From NCBI GenBank assembly GCA_900752445.1, contig CAADVN010000042.1, positions 1 to 14,699 of the forward strand: a DNA stretch of 14,699 nucleotides, read 5' to 3'. This DNA comes from an uncultured Oscillospiraceae bacterium (GTDB taxonomy: Bacteria; Bacillota; Clostridia; Oscillospirales; Oscillospiraceae). A program made the translations under genes and the position numbers. Within the stretch, counting starts at the first letter, position 1. Every line of letters starts with the position of its first letter. The notes beneath the pieces were generated by a model, which had not been told where the DNA came from, searched no databases, and worked only from the letters and a program-made list of their open reading frames with translations. This document shows positions 1 to 5,705 of the stretch, one piece after another.

Positions 1-159
1 CTGGCGGCCCGGCTGCTGAGCGACAGGGCCGCATACGACAAGATGGCCCAGGCCGTGAATCCCTATGGGGACGGCAGGGCCTGTCCCAGGATAGCGGACG
101 CCATTTGTTATGCCTTCGGGCTCTCGGACCGGAGGCCTGAGGAGTTTTCGGCGCAATGA
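1..159 (+). CDS. wecB: UDP-N-acetylglucosamine 2-epimerase (non-hydrolysing), C-terminal end only
   Basis: The open frame enters from the left edge and ends at TGA 157-159, giving the last 52 residues. The segment NPYGDGRACPRIADAI matches the conserved C-terminal signature of the non-hydrolysing UDP-GlcNAc 2-epimerases (WecB/MnaA), where this loop and final helix close over the nucleotide sugar. Enzymes of this family interconvert UDP-GlcNAc and UDP-ManNAc in the cytoplasm for cell-wall teichoic acid or surface polysaccharide precursors. The catalytic residues lie upstream of the window, so activity cannot be judged. The stop codon overlaps the start of the next gene in an ATGA, so the two genes are probably translated together. 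The family call rests on one motif and on the position at the protein's end. Confidence 0.85.
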   Translation: MAARLLSDRAAYDKMAQAVNPYGDGRACPRIADAICYAFGLSDRRPEEFSAQ

Positions 160-905
160 GCAAGAGGTCGAAGTTCATCATAATACTGCTCATAGTACTC
201 ACCGCGGCGGTCATACTGTACGCGCTCTTCGGCATGGGGCGCGGCGTCGAGACCCAGCCGGTGGAGCTGCCTGAGACCGCGCCGACGGAGGCTGCCGCAA
301 GCGCTGAGCCCAGCGGCCATGACGTTGCGGAGCTCAGCCCGGAGACCGTGCAGTCGGTCATCGCGCTTCTGAGCCGGGCGGAGAGCTATTCCCGCGTGGT
401 GACCGTGGAGGACTTCTGGGACGGAGGCAGCAGCGAGACAAAGCTTAACGTCTGGGTCTCCGGCCCGAAGACGAAGATAAGGGTCGAGTACGCATCGGGC
501 GCTAAGAACGTGCTGCTGCAGGACGCGAAGCTGTATATCTGGTACGACAATAGCACAGGTATCCATGAGGGCAACGTTATGAGCGGTTCGGAGGCAGATG
601 AGTGGCTGCGCTGCATAAACTATGAGGAGCTGCTTGAGCTGCCGACGGAGAGCATCCTCTCCGCCGGCTATGAGCAGCGCCAGGGTGAGAGCTGCATACT
701 CGTAGAGTATACCAGCGGCGAGCTCGGGTACAGGAGCCTGGTATACATCTCCGTCTCCAACGGCCTGCTCATGGGCGCGGAGACCTACGACGGAGACACC
801 CTTGTCTACAGGATGAGCTCCTCGGAGCCGAGTCTGGCGACGCCGGATGAGAGCGTGTTTGCCATGCCCGGCTCAGAGGAAGAGCATGGCGCCGAGAACG
901 ATTAG
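156..905 (+). CDS. Membrane-anchored extracytoplasmic protein, LolA/GerS-like
   Basis: This is a 249-residue protein. It begins with a short basic stretch (SKRSK) and one hydrophobic segment at about residues 7-27, with no lipobox cysteine, so it is probably a signal anchor with the rest outside the membrane. Residues 35-60 are an acidic, Ala/Pro-rich linker. The remainder, about 65-235, alternates short strands such as LNVWVSGPKTKIRVEY and DAKLYIWYDNS. That pattern resembles the one-sided beta-sheet fold of LolA/RseB/LppX and the clostridial germination protein GerS. The GerS resemblance is my impression from the pattern, not an alignment. The start overlaps the wecB stop as ATGA, which suggests shared expression and perhaps an envelope role. 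Its last 33 bases overlap the end of a convergent gene. Function is unproven. Confidence 0.75.
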   Translation: MSKRSKFIIILLIVLTAAVILYALFGMGRGVETQPVELPETAPTEAAASAEPSGHDVAELSPETVQSVIALLSRAESYSRVVTVEDFWDGGSSETKLNVWVSGPKTKIRVEYASGAKNVLLQDAKLYIWYDNSTGIHEGNVMSGSEADEWLRCINYEELLELPTESILSAGYEQRQGESCILVEYTSGELGYRSLVYISVSNGLLMGAETYDGDTLVYRMSSSEPSLATPDESVFAMPGSEEEHGAEND

Positions 906-1223
906 CAGCTCCTTGTCACCGCTCTCGCGGTACATGAGATAGAGGATGAGCATCAGCAGCAGGTCCTCAAGCTCCAGCCCGTCCCTGAACACATTCGGCA
1001 CGAGCTTTCCGAAGATACCGGAGAGTTCGGACGGAACAAGGCTGTCAAGGCCGCCTCCCCTTGCGGGCGGCGGCCCTTGTTTGGGAGCAGGCCTCGGCTT
1101 TGGCGGGCTGTATGTAACTACCGGCGGCGGCCTTCTGAGCTCCGGCTGCTCCCGGGTCGGCCTCGGTTCCGGCTCTGGCATGCGCACGAAGCGGCCTGTG
1201 TTGCCGTCATAGCGGTTATACAT
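873..1223 (-). CDS. Hypothetical protein, proline-rich with a hydrophobic leucine-rich C-terminus
   Basis: This is a 116-residue protein of unknown function and the last gene of a three-gene minus-strand unit. The N-terminal half (about 15-60) is rich in Pro, Arg and Gly and looks disordered. Residues about 60-85 form a linker. The C-terminus (about 84-116) contains LEDLLLMLILYLMYRESGD followed by a second hydrophobic run ending MLFL, like two short Leu-rich helices separated by an acidic turn. Such Leu-rich tails occur in small Firmicute proteins of unknown role. The ATG is preceded by AAGGAGGA at a good distance. It overlaps the stop of the preceding gene (once that gene's frameshift is corrected) in the sequence ATGTATAA, which supports both genes being real. 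The stop lies inside the convergent gene that ends at 905. Confidence 0.7.
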   Translation of the reverse strand: MYNRYDGNTGRFVRMPEPEPRPTREQPELRRPPPVVTYSPPKPRPAPKQGPPPARGGGLDSLVPSELSGIFGKLVPNVFRDGLELEDLLLMLILYLMYRESGDKELLIVLGAMLFL

Positions 1224-1558
1224 CGTCGTCCTCCTTCTCCGTCAGGCCGAACTCTGCGGCGGGTATGCCCCCCAAGCCCGCGGAGCCTCGCCAGCTTCAT
1301 GGCCTTATCCATTTTACTACGGCGTTTTTCGGAGAGGAAGGGCTTCATGGCCTCCAGCAGGGCGCGCTCCTCGCGCTTGACGCTGTTCTTGCCGAGCAGC
1401 CCGGCGAGTTTGGCCATGAGTCCGGGGTCCGGCTCCTCCTGCCTTTCAGCGCCGGGCGAGCTCTCGCCGCCCATGACTGACTTTGCCAGCTCGCTTATGC
1501 GCGAGAGTGCGGCGGGGTCTGAGAGTATGGCGTTCAGCTTATCCCCGAAGTCGTCCAC
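1216..1558 (-). CDS. Hypothetical small helical protein with a probable one-base frameshift
   Basis: It starts at GTG 1558-1556, with GGGAGGTG five bases upstream, 16 bases after the previous gene's stop. The first 95 residues are helical: MDDFGDKLNAILSDPAAL, then a linker, then LLEAMKPFLSEKRRSKMDKA and MKLARLRGLGG. As written, the frame then runs through a run of six G (C at 1268-1273 on the plus strand) into Arg-rich sequence of low plausibility, ending at 1118 deep inside the next gene. Dropping one G gives an acidic end, IPAAEFGLTEKEDDDV, and a TAA at 1218-1216 that overlaps the next start by eight bases. That restored product is 113 residues and is probably the true or ancestral gene. 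A sequencing or assembly error is the simplest explanation; a real mutation or slippage is possible. Function is unknown. Confidence 0.65.
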
Positions 1559-1574
1559 GGCGGCACCTCCCGTT

Positions 1575-1811
1575 CTATCCCTTCATCACGTCGGAGAGCT
1601 GCTTTGCAATGCGGCGGCCCTCGTCGGTGTCCAGCACCTGACGGAGTATGCCCTGCATGGCGTTTTTGTCCCCGCTCGCCACGGCTTTCGCCAGTGCTGC
1701 GGCATCCACCATGGCGTTCAGAGCGCGTCCGTCCGGGGAATCGGCCAGCCGGCGCAGCTCCTCGGCCTTGCCGGACTTTTCAAGCTCGGCGCTCATTTTT
1801 TCGATGTCCAT
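1575..1811 (-). CDS. Hypothetical 78-residue helical protein
   Basis: This is the first gene of the three-gene minus-strand unit. The frame is open further upstream, but the chosen ATG at 1811 has a ribosome-binding site (AAGGGGTG) just before it, and the extra upstream part is antisense to the metallophosphoesterase gene. The product is charged and all-helical, reading MDIEKMSAELEKSGKAEELR, then RALNAMVDAAALAKAVASGD, and ending ILRQVLDTDEGRRIAKQLSD plus a few residues. It has no signal peptide, membrane segment or recognised catalytic motif. I know no named family for it. The short helices punctuated by Asp/Gly resemble the following gene's N-terminus (both have 'SDPxxL/SPDGRALN'-type turns), so the pair may form a complex. 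That is inference. Confidence 0.7.
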   Translation of the reverse strand: MDIEKMSAELEKSGKAEELRRLADSPDGRALNAMVDAAALAKAVASGDKNAMQGILRQVLDTDEGRRIAKQLSDVMKG

Positions 1812-1832
1812 GCCATTCACCCCTTCTGAGAC

Positions 1833-1838
1833 ATTATA
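1833..1838 (-). promoter_or_regulatory. Candidate -10 box for the three-gene hypothetical unit
   Basis: The minus strand reads TATAAT exactly, 21 bases before the ATG at 1811, in the 55-base gap between two divergent genes. No good -35 sequence lies at 16-18 bases (the region reads TGCACC). The plus strand has TATATT at 1835-1840, which could serve the divergent phosphoesterase, so the two promoters may overlap. Weak evidence. Confidence 0.3.
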
Positions 1839-1866
1839 TTCAGACTTTGCAGGAAGGTGCACAAAC

Positions 1867-2334
1867 ATGAAGCTTGCGGTATTCTCGGACACCCACGGCA
1901 GGACGCAAGGTATGCTCATGGCCGCAAAGCGCATGAGGCCGGACGTCTTCGTCCACCTCGGCGACCACATCAGGGACAGCCTGGAGCTGGCGCACGAGTT
2001 CCCGGACATACCGCTCTACGCCGTCTCAGGCAACTGCGATTTCTCCTCGAGGGAGCCGGACAGGCTGAGCTTCCTGCTCGGCACGGCGCAGGTTTTTGCA
2101 ACCCACGGCCACGGCTATTCGGTGAAATACACCATGGAGCCGCTGCTCAACGCCGCGCATTTCGCCGGGGCTAAGCTCGTGCTCTACGGCCACACCCATA
2201 TCGCGCGCATAGATTATGTCGGGGACATGACCGTTGTGAATCCCGGCAGCGCCGGCCTGGGCCAGAAGCCCAGCTTTGCGCTTGTGGAGGTCTCGGACGA
2301 AGGCCGTATAGCCGCGAGGATACTGGACATATAA
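1867..2334 (+). CDS. YfcE/MJ0936-family metallophosphoesterase
   Basis: This is a 155-residue cytoplasmic protein, the normal length for the small YfcE/MJ0936 phosphodiesterases, which hydrolyse phosphodiester bonds with two bound metal ions. The full metal-binding set is visible: D8 and H10 in FSDTHG, D33 in LGDH, N56 in SGNCD, H80 in ATHGH, and H109/H111 in YGHTHIA. The protein ends with the family's NPGSAG (residues 125-130). The start at 1867 has AGGAAGG at 1851-1857, nine bases upstream. The frame is open much further upstream, but that part is antisense to the hypothetical unit. In many Firmicutes a gene of this family follows rph/rdgB; here it stands alone between divergent and convergent neighbours. 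The physiological substrate is unknown. Confidence 0.92.
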   Translation: MKLAVFSDTHGRTQGMLMAAKRMRPDVFVHLGDHIRDSLELAHEFPDIPLYAVSGNCDFSSREPDRLSFLLGTAQVFATHGHGYSVKYTMEPLLNAAHFAGAKLVLYGHTHIARIDYVGDMTVVNPGSAGLGQKPSFALVEVSDEGRIAARILDI

Positions 2335-2359
2335 AAAAACGCCCCCAGGCGCTGCCTGG
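2333..2359 (-). terminator. Rho-independent terminator of the glyA-RR-HK operon
   Basis: Read on the minus strand, CCAGGC-AGC-GCCTGG (2359-2345) forms a tight stem followed by GGGCG and seven T (2339-2333). The GGGCG can also pair with CGCCC at 2373-2369, placing the U tract directly after a longer stem with a bulge. This is the expected place and shape for the end of the operon. The T tract lies on the opposite strand just past the phosphoesterase stop codon. Confidence 0.65.
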
Positions 2360-2370
2360 AGATGTGACGG

Positions 2371-2402
2371 GCGGAGCGCCGGCCAAATGGCCGGCGCTCC
2401 GC
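2371..2402. terminator. Strong hairpin between convergent genes
   Basis: A perfect 14-bp stem, GCGGAGCGCCGGCC (2371-2384) with its complement at 2389-2402, closes a four-base AAAT loop. It sits between the phosphoesterase stop (2334) and the histidine kinase stop (2407) on the opposite strand. On the plus strand it is followed by TCATTTATTC, a modest T-rich tail, so it could end the phosphoesterase transcript. It may also help stop the opposing operon. Confidence 0.7.
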
Positions 2403-2406
2403 TCAT

Positions 2407-3390
2407 TTATTCAGCTGCCAGGTCCCGCTCGGGAAAGCCGATGATCGCACGCGTGCCCTTCCCAGGCTCCGACTCGAACCGCAGGCTGTGGCCCAGCTTC
2501 CCGCAGATGCGGCGGCAGAGATACAGGCCCAGCCCTGTCGAGCCCTTCTCGTCACGGCCGTTGTAACCCGTAAAGCCGCGCTCGCCCAGCCTCGGCAGGT
2601 CCTCCGCAGCTATGCCGGTGCCGCTGTCCTCTATCACGAGACTCCTGCCCTCGGCGTAAAGCCTTATGCCGCCGCTCCTCGTGTACTTGAGCGCATTGGA
2701 CAGCAGCTGCTCAATGACAAAAGACAGCCACTTCTCGTCCGTCAGCACGGTCAGGCCCGTCTCTGACAACTCAACAGGCAGCTTCTTAAGTATGAAAAGC
2801 GCCGCATACTTGCGCACACAGCCCCGGATCACCCCGTCGAGCTCCACCCTGCGCAGCACCAGATCCACCGTGTCGCTGCCCAGGCGCTGGTACGACAGCA
2901 CCATCTCCACATACTGCTCTATCCTGAAGAGCTCCGCCGAGAGCGCCGCCCTGTCCGGCACATCGCCGTCCTGTAGCAGCAGGCGCATCGCCGCTATCGG
3001 GGTCTTGATTTGGTGCGCCCACATGGCATAATAGTCCTCCGCCTCGCGCCTTGACGCCGCATACTCCGCGTCCAACTGCGACTTGCCTCGCCAGAGCTCC
3101 CTGAGCAGAAGGTCATACTCCCGCTCAATGCCCGGTCTCGGCTCAGGCAGCCGGTCTATCGAGACGCATATGCTGCTCGCGAGCCCCGCCAGCTCACGCA
3201 TCCGCCGCGTGTACAGCATAACGTCCAGTACAAGCAGCAAAATGCACGGCGCCGCGCACAGTGCCGCCGCATACAGTACCGCCTCCTGAGGCAGGTCGTA
3301 CAGGTAGAACACACAGGCACAGATAAGCACACACAGCAGGAACAGCACCGGGAGCTTCCAGTGCCGTCTGAAATACGAGAGGACGTACAT
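2407..3390 (-). CDS. BceS-like intramembrane-sensing histidine kinase
   Basis: This 327-residue sensor kinase has two N-terminal membrane helices, about 13-31 and 38-58, separated by only a few residues. It therefore has no extracellular sensor domain, as in the BceS/GraS group. The phosphoacceptor box reads MWAHQIKTPIAAM with H127. The N box is IEQLLSNALKYT (N232), followed by DSGTGI (about 255-260) and GSTGLGL (about 283-289) of the ATP-binding domain. Members of this group usually detect antimicrobial peptides through a partner BceAB-type ABC transporter and phosphorylate an OmpR-type regulator. Here the kinase starts 12 bases after the response regulator stop, with an AGGGGG site, and the operon ends right after it without any transporter. 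The signal sensed is therefore unknown. Confidence 0.9.
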   Translation of the reverse strand: MYVLSYFRRHWKLPVLFLLCVLICACVFYLYDLPQEAVLYAAALCAAPCILLLVLDVMLYTRRMRELAGLASSICVSIDRLPEPRPGIEREYDLLLRELWRGKSQLDAEYAASRREAEDYYAMWAHQIKTPIAAMRLLLQDGDVPDRAALSAELFRIEQYVEMVLSYQRLGSDTVDLVLRRVELDGVIRGCVRKYAALFILKKLPVELSETGLTVLTDEKWLSFVIEQLLSNALKYTRSGGIRLYAEGRSLVIEDSGTGIAAEDLPRLGERGFTGYNGRDEKGSTGLGLYLCRRICGKLGHSLRFESEPGKGTRAIIGFPERDLAAE

Positions 3391-3402
3391 CCGTTTTCCC
3401 CC

Positions 3403-4074
3403 TCAGTCTATCACATAGCCCAGGCCCTTGCGCGTTTTTATGAGCTCGCCCAGGCCGATCCCCTCCAGCCTGCGCCTGAGCCGCGTGACATTCACCGTCA
3501 GAGTGTTCTCGTCCACGAAGCTGTCCGTCTGCCAGAGCCTGAGCATGAGCTCGTCCCGCGTCACTACGCTGCCGTGCTTCTCCATGAGCGCCTGCATTAT
3601 CCTCAGCTCATTTTTTGTGAGCTGCACCTGCTCGCTGCCATAGGACAGCGTGCCGGCGTTAAGGTCCAGCACCGCTCCCGAGCACTCCAGCACCTTGCCC
3701 GTCCCGGCAAAGTCATAGGCGCGCCGGAGCAGGGCCTGGACCTTCGCCGTCAGGACCTCGAGGTCGAAGGGCTTGGCTATGAAATCGTCCGCACCCATGT
3801 TCATGGCCATGACGATATTCATATTGTCCGACGCGCTGGAAATGAACATCACCGGCACCTTCGAGACCTTGCGTATCTCGGCGCACCAGTGGTAGCCTGA
3901 ATATCTCGGCAGCGAGATGTCCAGCAGCACGAGCTGGGGATCGAAGGCCGCAAACTCCGCCATTACGTTTCCGAAATCCTCGGCGGCGCGGGCCTCGAAG
4001 CCCCAGCTTGCCATATTCGCGCAGACTGACCGGCAGATGACGGGGTCGTCTTCAACGACGAATACGCGGTACAT
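3403..4074 (-). CDS. OmpR-family response regulator (BceR-like)
   Basis: This 223-residue protein has two domains. The receiver (1-~118) has the acid pocket D9/D10, the phosphoacceptor D52 in LVLLDISLP, serines S79/S80 and K101 in IAKPF. The C-terminal winged-helix DNA-binding domain (about 125-223) includes LTKNELRIMQALMEKHGSVV, DENTLTVNVTRLRRRLE and the terminal RKGLGYVI. It should be phosphorylated by the adjacent kinase and act as a transcription factor. Length and layout are those of BceR/GraR regulators. The ATG comes three bases after the glyA stop with almost no ribosome-binding site of its own, so translation is probably coupled to glyA. Its target promoters are unknown; the glyA promoter is one possibility. 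Confidence 0.92.
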   Translation of the reverse strand: MYRVFVVEDDPVICRSVCANMASWGFEARAAEDFGNVMAEFAAFDPQLVLLDISLPRYSGYHWCAEIRKVSKVPVMFISSASDNMNIVMAMNMGADDFIAKPFDLEVLTAKVQALLRRAYDFAGTGKVLECSGAVLDLNAGTLSYGSEQVQLTKNELRIMQALMEKHGSVVTRDELMLRLWQTDSFVDENTLTVNVTRLRRRLEGIGLGELIKTRKGLGYVID

Positions 4075-4077
4075 CTC

Positions 4078-5322
4078 TCAAATGACGCCCGGATAGAGCG
4101 GGAAACGCTCGCACAGCTCCATGACCTCGGCTTTGACCTCGGGCACGGCGCTCTCGCCCTCCTGCATGAGCCTGAGTATGAGCTCGCCTATCCTGCGCAT
4201 TTCGGCCTCCTTCATGCCGCGGGTCGTCGCCGCAGGCGAGCCGAAGCGCACGCCGCTGCCCAGGTGCGGCGGCTGCTCGTCAAAGGGTATCGCGTTCTTG
4301 TTGGCCGTGATGTGAGCCCTGTCGAGCCGCTCCTGCATGTCGCGGCCCGTGACGCCCATGCTCATGACGTCCGCCAGCAGCAGGTGGTTGTCCGTACCGC
4401 CCGAGACGAGCCTCACGCCGCCCTTGGAGAGCACGTCGGCCAGAGCCGCCGCATTGCGGACCACCTGGTGCTGATACTCGGCAAACTCAGGCTGCATGGC
4501 CTCCTTGAGGCACACGGCCTTGCCAGCTATGACATGCATGAGCGGGCCGCCCTGACTGCCCGGGAAAATGGCCGAGTCTATCTTCTTCGCCAAATCGGCC
4601 TTGCAGAGGATGATGGCCCCCCTCGGCCCACGGAGCGTCTTGTGCGTCGTGGTCGTCACCACGTCCGCATATGGCACCGGCGAGGGATGCGCGCCGCCCG
4701 CGACCAGGCCGCCGATGTGCGCCATGTCTACGAACATATAGGCCCCGACCTCGTCGCAGATGCTTCGTATCTCCTTCCAGTCTATGATGCGCGAGTAGGC
4801 GGAAGCGCCGGAGATTATCATCTTCGGCTGCAGCTCACGTGCCATCTTCCGCATCTCGTCGTAGTCTATGAGCTCGGTATCACGGCTCACGCCGTAGGGG
4901 CGTACGTCGAAGTACTTGCCGGTGATGGACGCCCTCGAGCCATGGGTGAGGTGCCCGCCGCAGGCCAGATCCATGCCCATGAGCACGTCCCCTGGCTTCG
5001 TGAGCGCAAGATACACGGCCACGTTCGCCTGTGAGCCGGAGTGCGGCTGCACATTGGCATGCTCTGCCCCGAACAGCTCCTTTGCCCTCTCACGGCAGAT
5101 GTTCTCCACAACATCCACATACTCGCAGCCGCCGTAGAAGCGTTTACCGGGATAGCCCTCAGCATACTTGTTTGTAAGATGGCTGCCGACAGCCTCCATC
5201 ACAGCCGGAGAAGTGAAGTTCTCAGAGGCGATAAGCTCGATATGGTCGCGCTGCCGTGTAAGCTCCTGCTCCATAGCGGCAAAGATCTCCGCGTCCACGC
5301 GGCACAAATGCTCGTAATTCAT
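4078..5322 (-). CDS. glyA: Serine hydroxymethyltransferase
   Basis: GlyA is the cytoplasmic PLP enzyme that interconverts serine plus tetrahydrofolate with glycine plus 5,10-methylene-tetrahydrofolate. It feeds one-carbon units to purine, thymidylate and methionine synthesis. The 414-residue product is of usual length. It shows the N-terminal HIELIASENF, NKYAEGYPGKRFYGG, the SGSQAN substrate/PLP region, VDMAHIGG and the PLP-lysine motif TTTTHKTLRGPRG (K228). The frame is open to an ATG at 5370, but family members begin near MNYEHLCRVDAE. The start at 5322 has GAGGAG ten bases upstream, while the 5370 start would lie only a few bases from the predicted transcription start. Finding glyA at the head of a two-component operon is unusual. 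Confidence 0.96.
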   Translation of the reverse strand: MNYEHLCRVDAEIFAAMEQELTRQRDHIELIASENFTSPAVMEAVGSHLTNKYAEGYPGKRFYGGCEYVDVVENICRERAKELFGAEHANVQPHSGSQANVAVYLALTKPGDVLMGMDLACGGHLTHGSRASITGKYFDVRPYGVSRDTELIDYDEMRKMARELQPKMIISGASAYSRIIDWKEIRSICDEVGAYMFVDMAHIGGLVAGGAHPSPVPYADVVTTTTHKTLRGPRGAIILCKADLAKKIDSAIFPGSQGGPLMHVIAGKAVCLKEAMQPEFAEYQHQVVRNAAALADVLSKGGVRLVSGGTDNHLLLADVMSMGVTGRDMQERLDRAHITANKNAIPFDEQPPHLGSGVRFGSPAATTRGMKEAEMRRIGELILRLMQEGESAVPEVKAEVMELCERFPLYPGVI

Positions 5323-5381
5323 GTCAAAACAGCTCCTCGGCCTATAGTTTTCCCACTCCATGCAACGCACAAAGATACTGT

Positions 5382-5411
5382 ATTATAACACTCCGGGCTG
5401 GCAATTAGCAA
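5382..5411 (-). promoter_or_regulatory. Candidate sigma-A promoter of the glyA operon
   Basis: On the minus strand, TTGCTA (5411-5406) is separated by 18 bases from a perfect TATAAT (5387-5382). The predicted start of transcription is near 5375, giving a leader of about 50 bases before the glyA ATG at 5322. I see no riboswitch-like structure in so short a leader. Confidence 0.6.
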
Positions 5412-5573
5412 TCACAATCTCGCGCTGAAAACAGCAAATTGTATGTTCACTCTGCACAAATGTCCGTGATAGGCAAACTTCATCTCGTGCATTCCGGTCT
5501 GTATTGCCCGTTCAAAGCGTGGCGCATCAGCATTTCTGCGTAGTTTCATGTTGTTTTTTTGCAGTATTTGTAC

Positions 5574-5603
5574 TTGAAAGCCCAGGTGAAATTATGTTAT
5601 TAT
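5574..5603 (+). promoter_or_regulatory. Candidate promoter for a short plus-strand RNA
   Basis: TTGAAA (5574-5579) and TATTAT (5598-5603) are spaced 18 bases apart on the plus strand. There is no plus-strand gene downstream, only a strong hairpin with a T-rich tail at 5651-5690. A transcript from here would be about 75-80 bases. The promoter match is fair, but it lies in A/T-rich DNA where chance matches are common. Confidence 0.35.
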
Positions 5604-5650
5604 ATCAGTGAAAATTACACATCCTCTAATTCTCAATACACCCCAGCGCG

Positions 5651-5690
5651 AAACCGGGAGGGCCTGAGCCCTCCCGGTTTTGTCGTTTTC
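5651..5690. terminator. Hairpin with T-rich tail
   Basis: A perfect 13-bp stem, AAACCGGGAGGGC (5651-5663) with its complement (5668-5680), closes a CTGA loop. The plus-strand tail TGTCGTTTTC, directly after the GGTTT of the stem, fits termination of a plus-strand transcript best. The minus-strand tail is only TTTCGCG, but the hairpin is also the only candidate for ending the acyltransferase-like gene that stops at 5706. It may work in both directions. Confidence 0.6.
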
Positions 5691-5705
5691 ACACGTCAGC
5701 CAGTA

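Larger units (their letters stand above)
5323..5705. other. Gene-free stretch upstream of glyA
   Basis: This 383-base stretch is visibly richer in A/T than the genes. It holds the glyA promoter (minus strand, 5382-5411), a possible plus-strand promoter (5574-5603) and a strong hairpin (5651-5680). Between about 5412 and 5570 I see no gene: a 45-codon minus-strand frame there lacks a ribosome-binding site and matches no family I know. Confidence 0.5.

Noticed and set aside
5323..5370. Longer glyA start at 5370
   Set aside because: The added 16 residues are not typical of the family. The start would lie about five bases from the predicted transcription start, and GAGGAG sits before the 5322 ATG instead.
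5323..5411. Glycine or tetrahydrofolate riboswitch ahead of glyA
   Set aside because: The predicted leader is only about 50 bases and shows none of the conserved cores of these riboswitches.
5412..5549. 45-codon minus-strand frame upstream of glyA
   Set aside because: It has no ribosome-binding site, matches no known family and lies in A/T-rich intergenic DNA. It could be a relic but cannot be supported.
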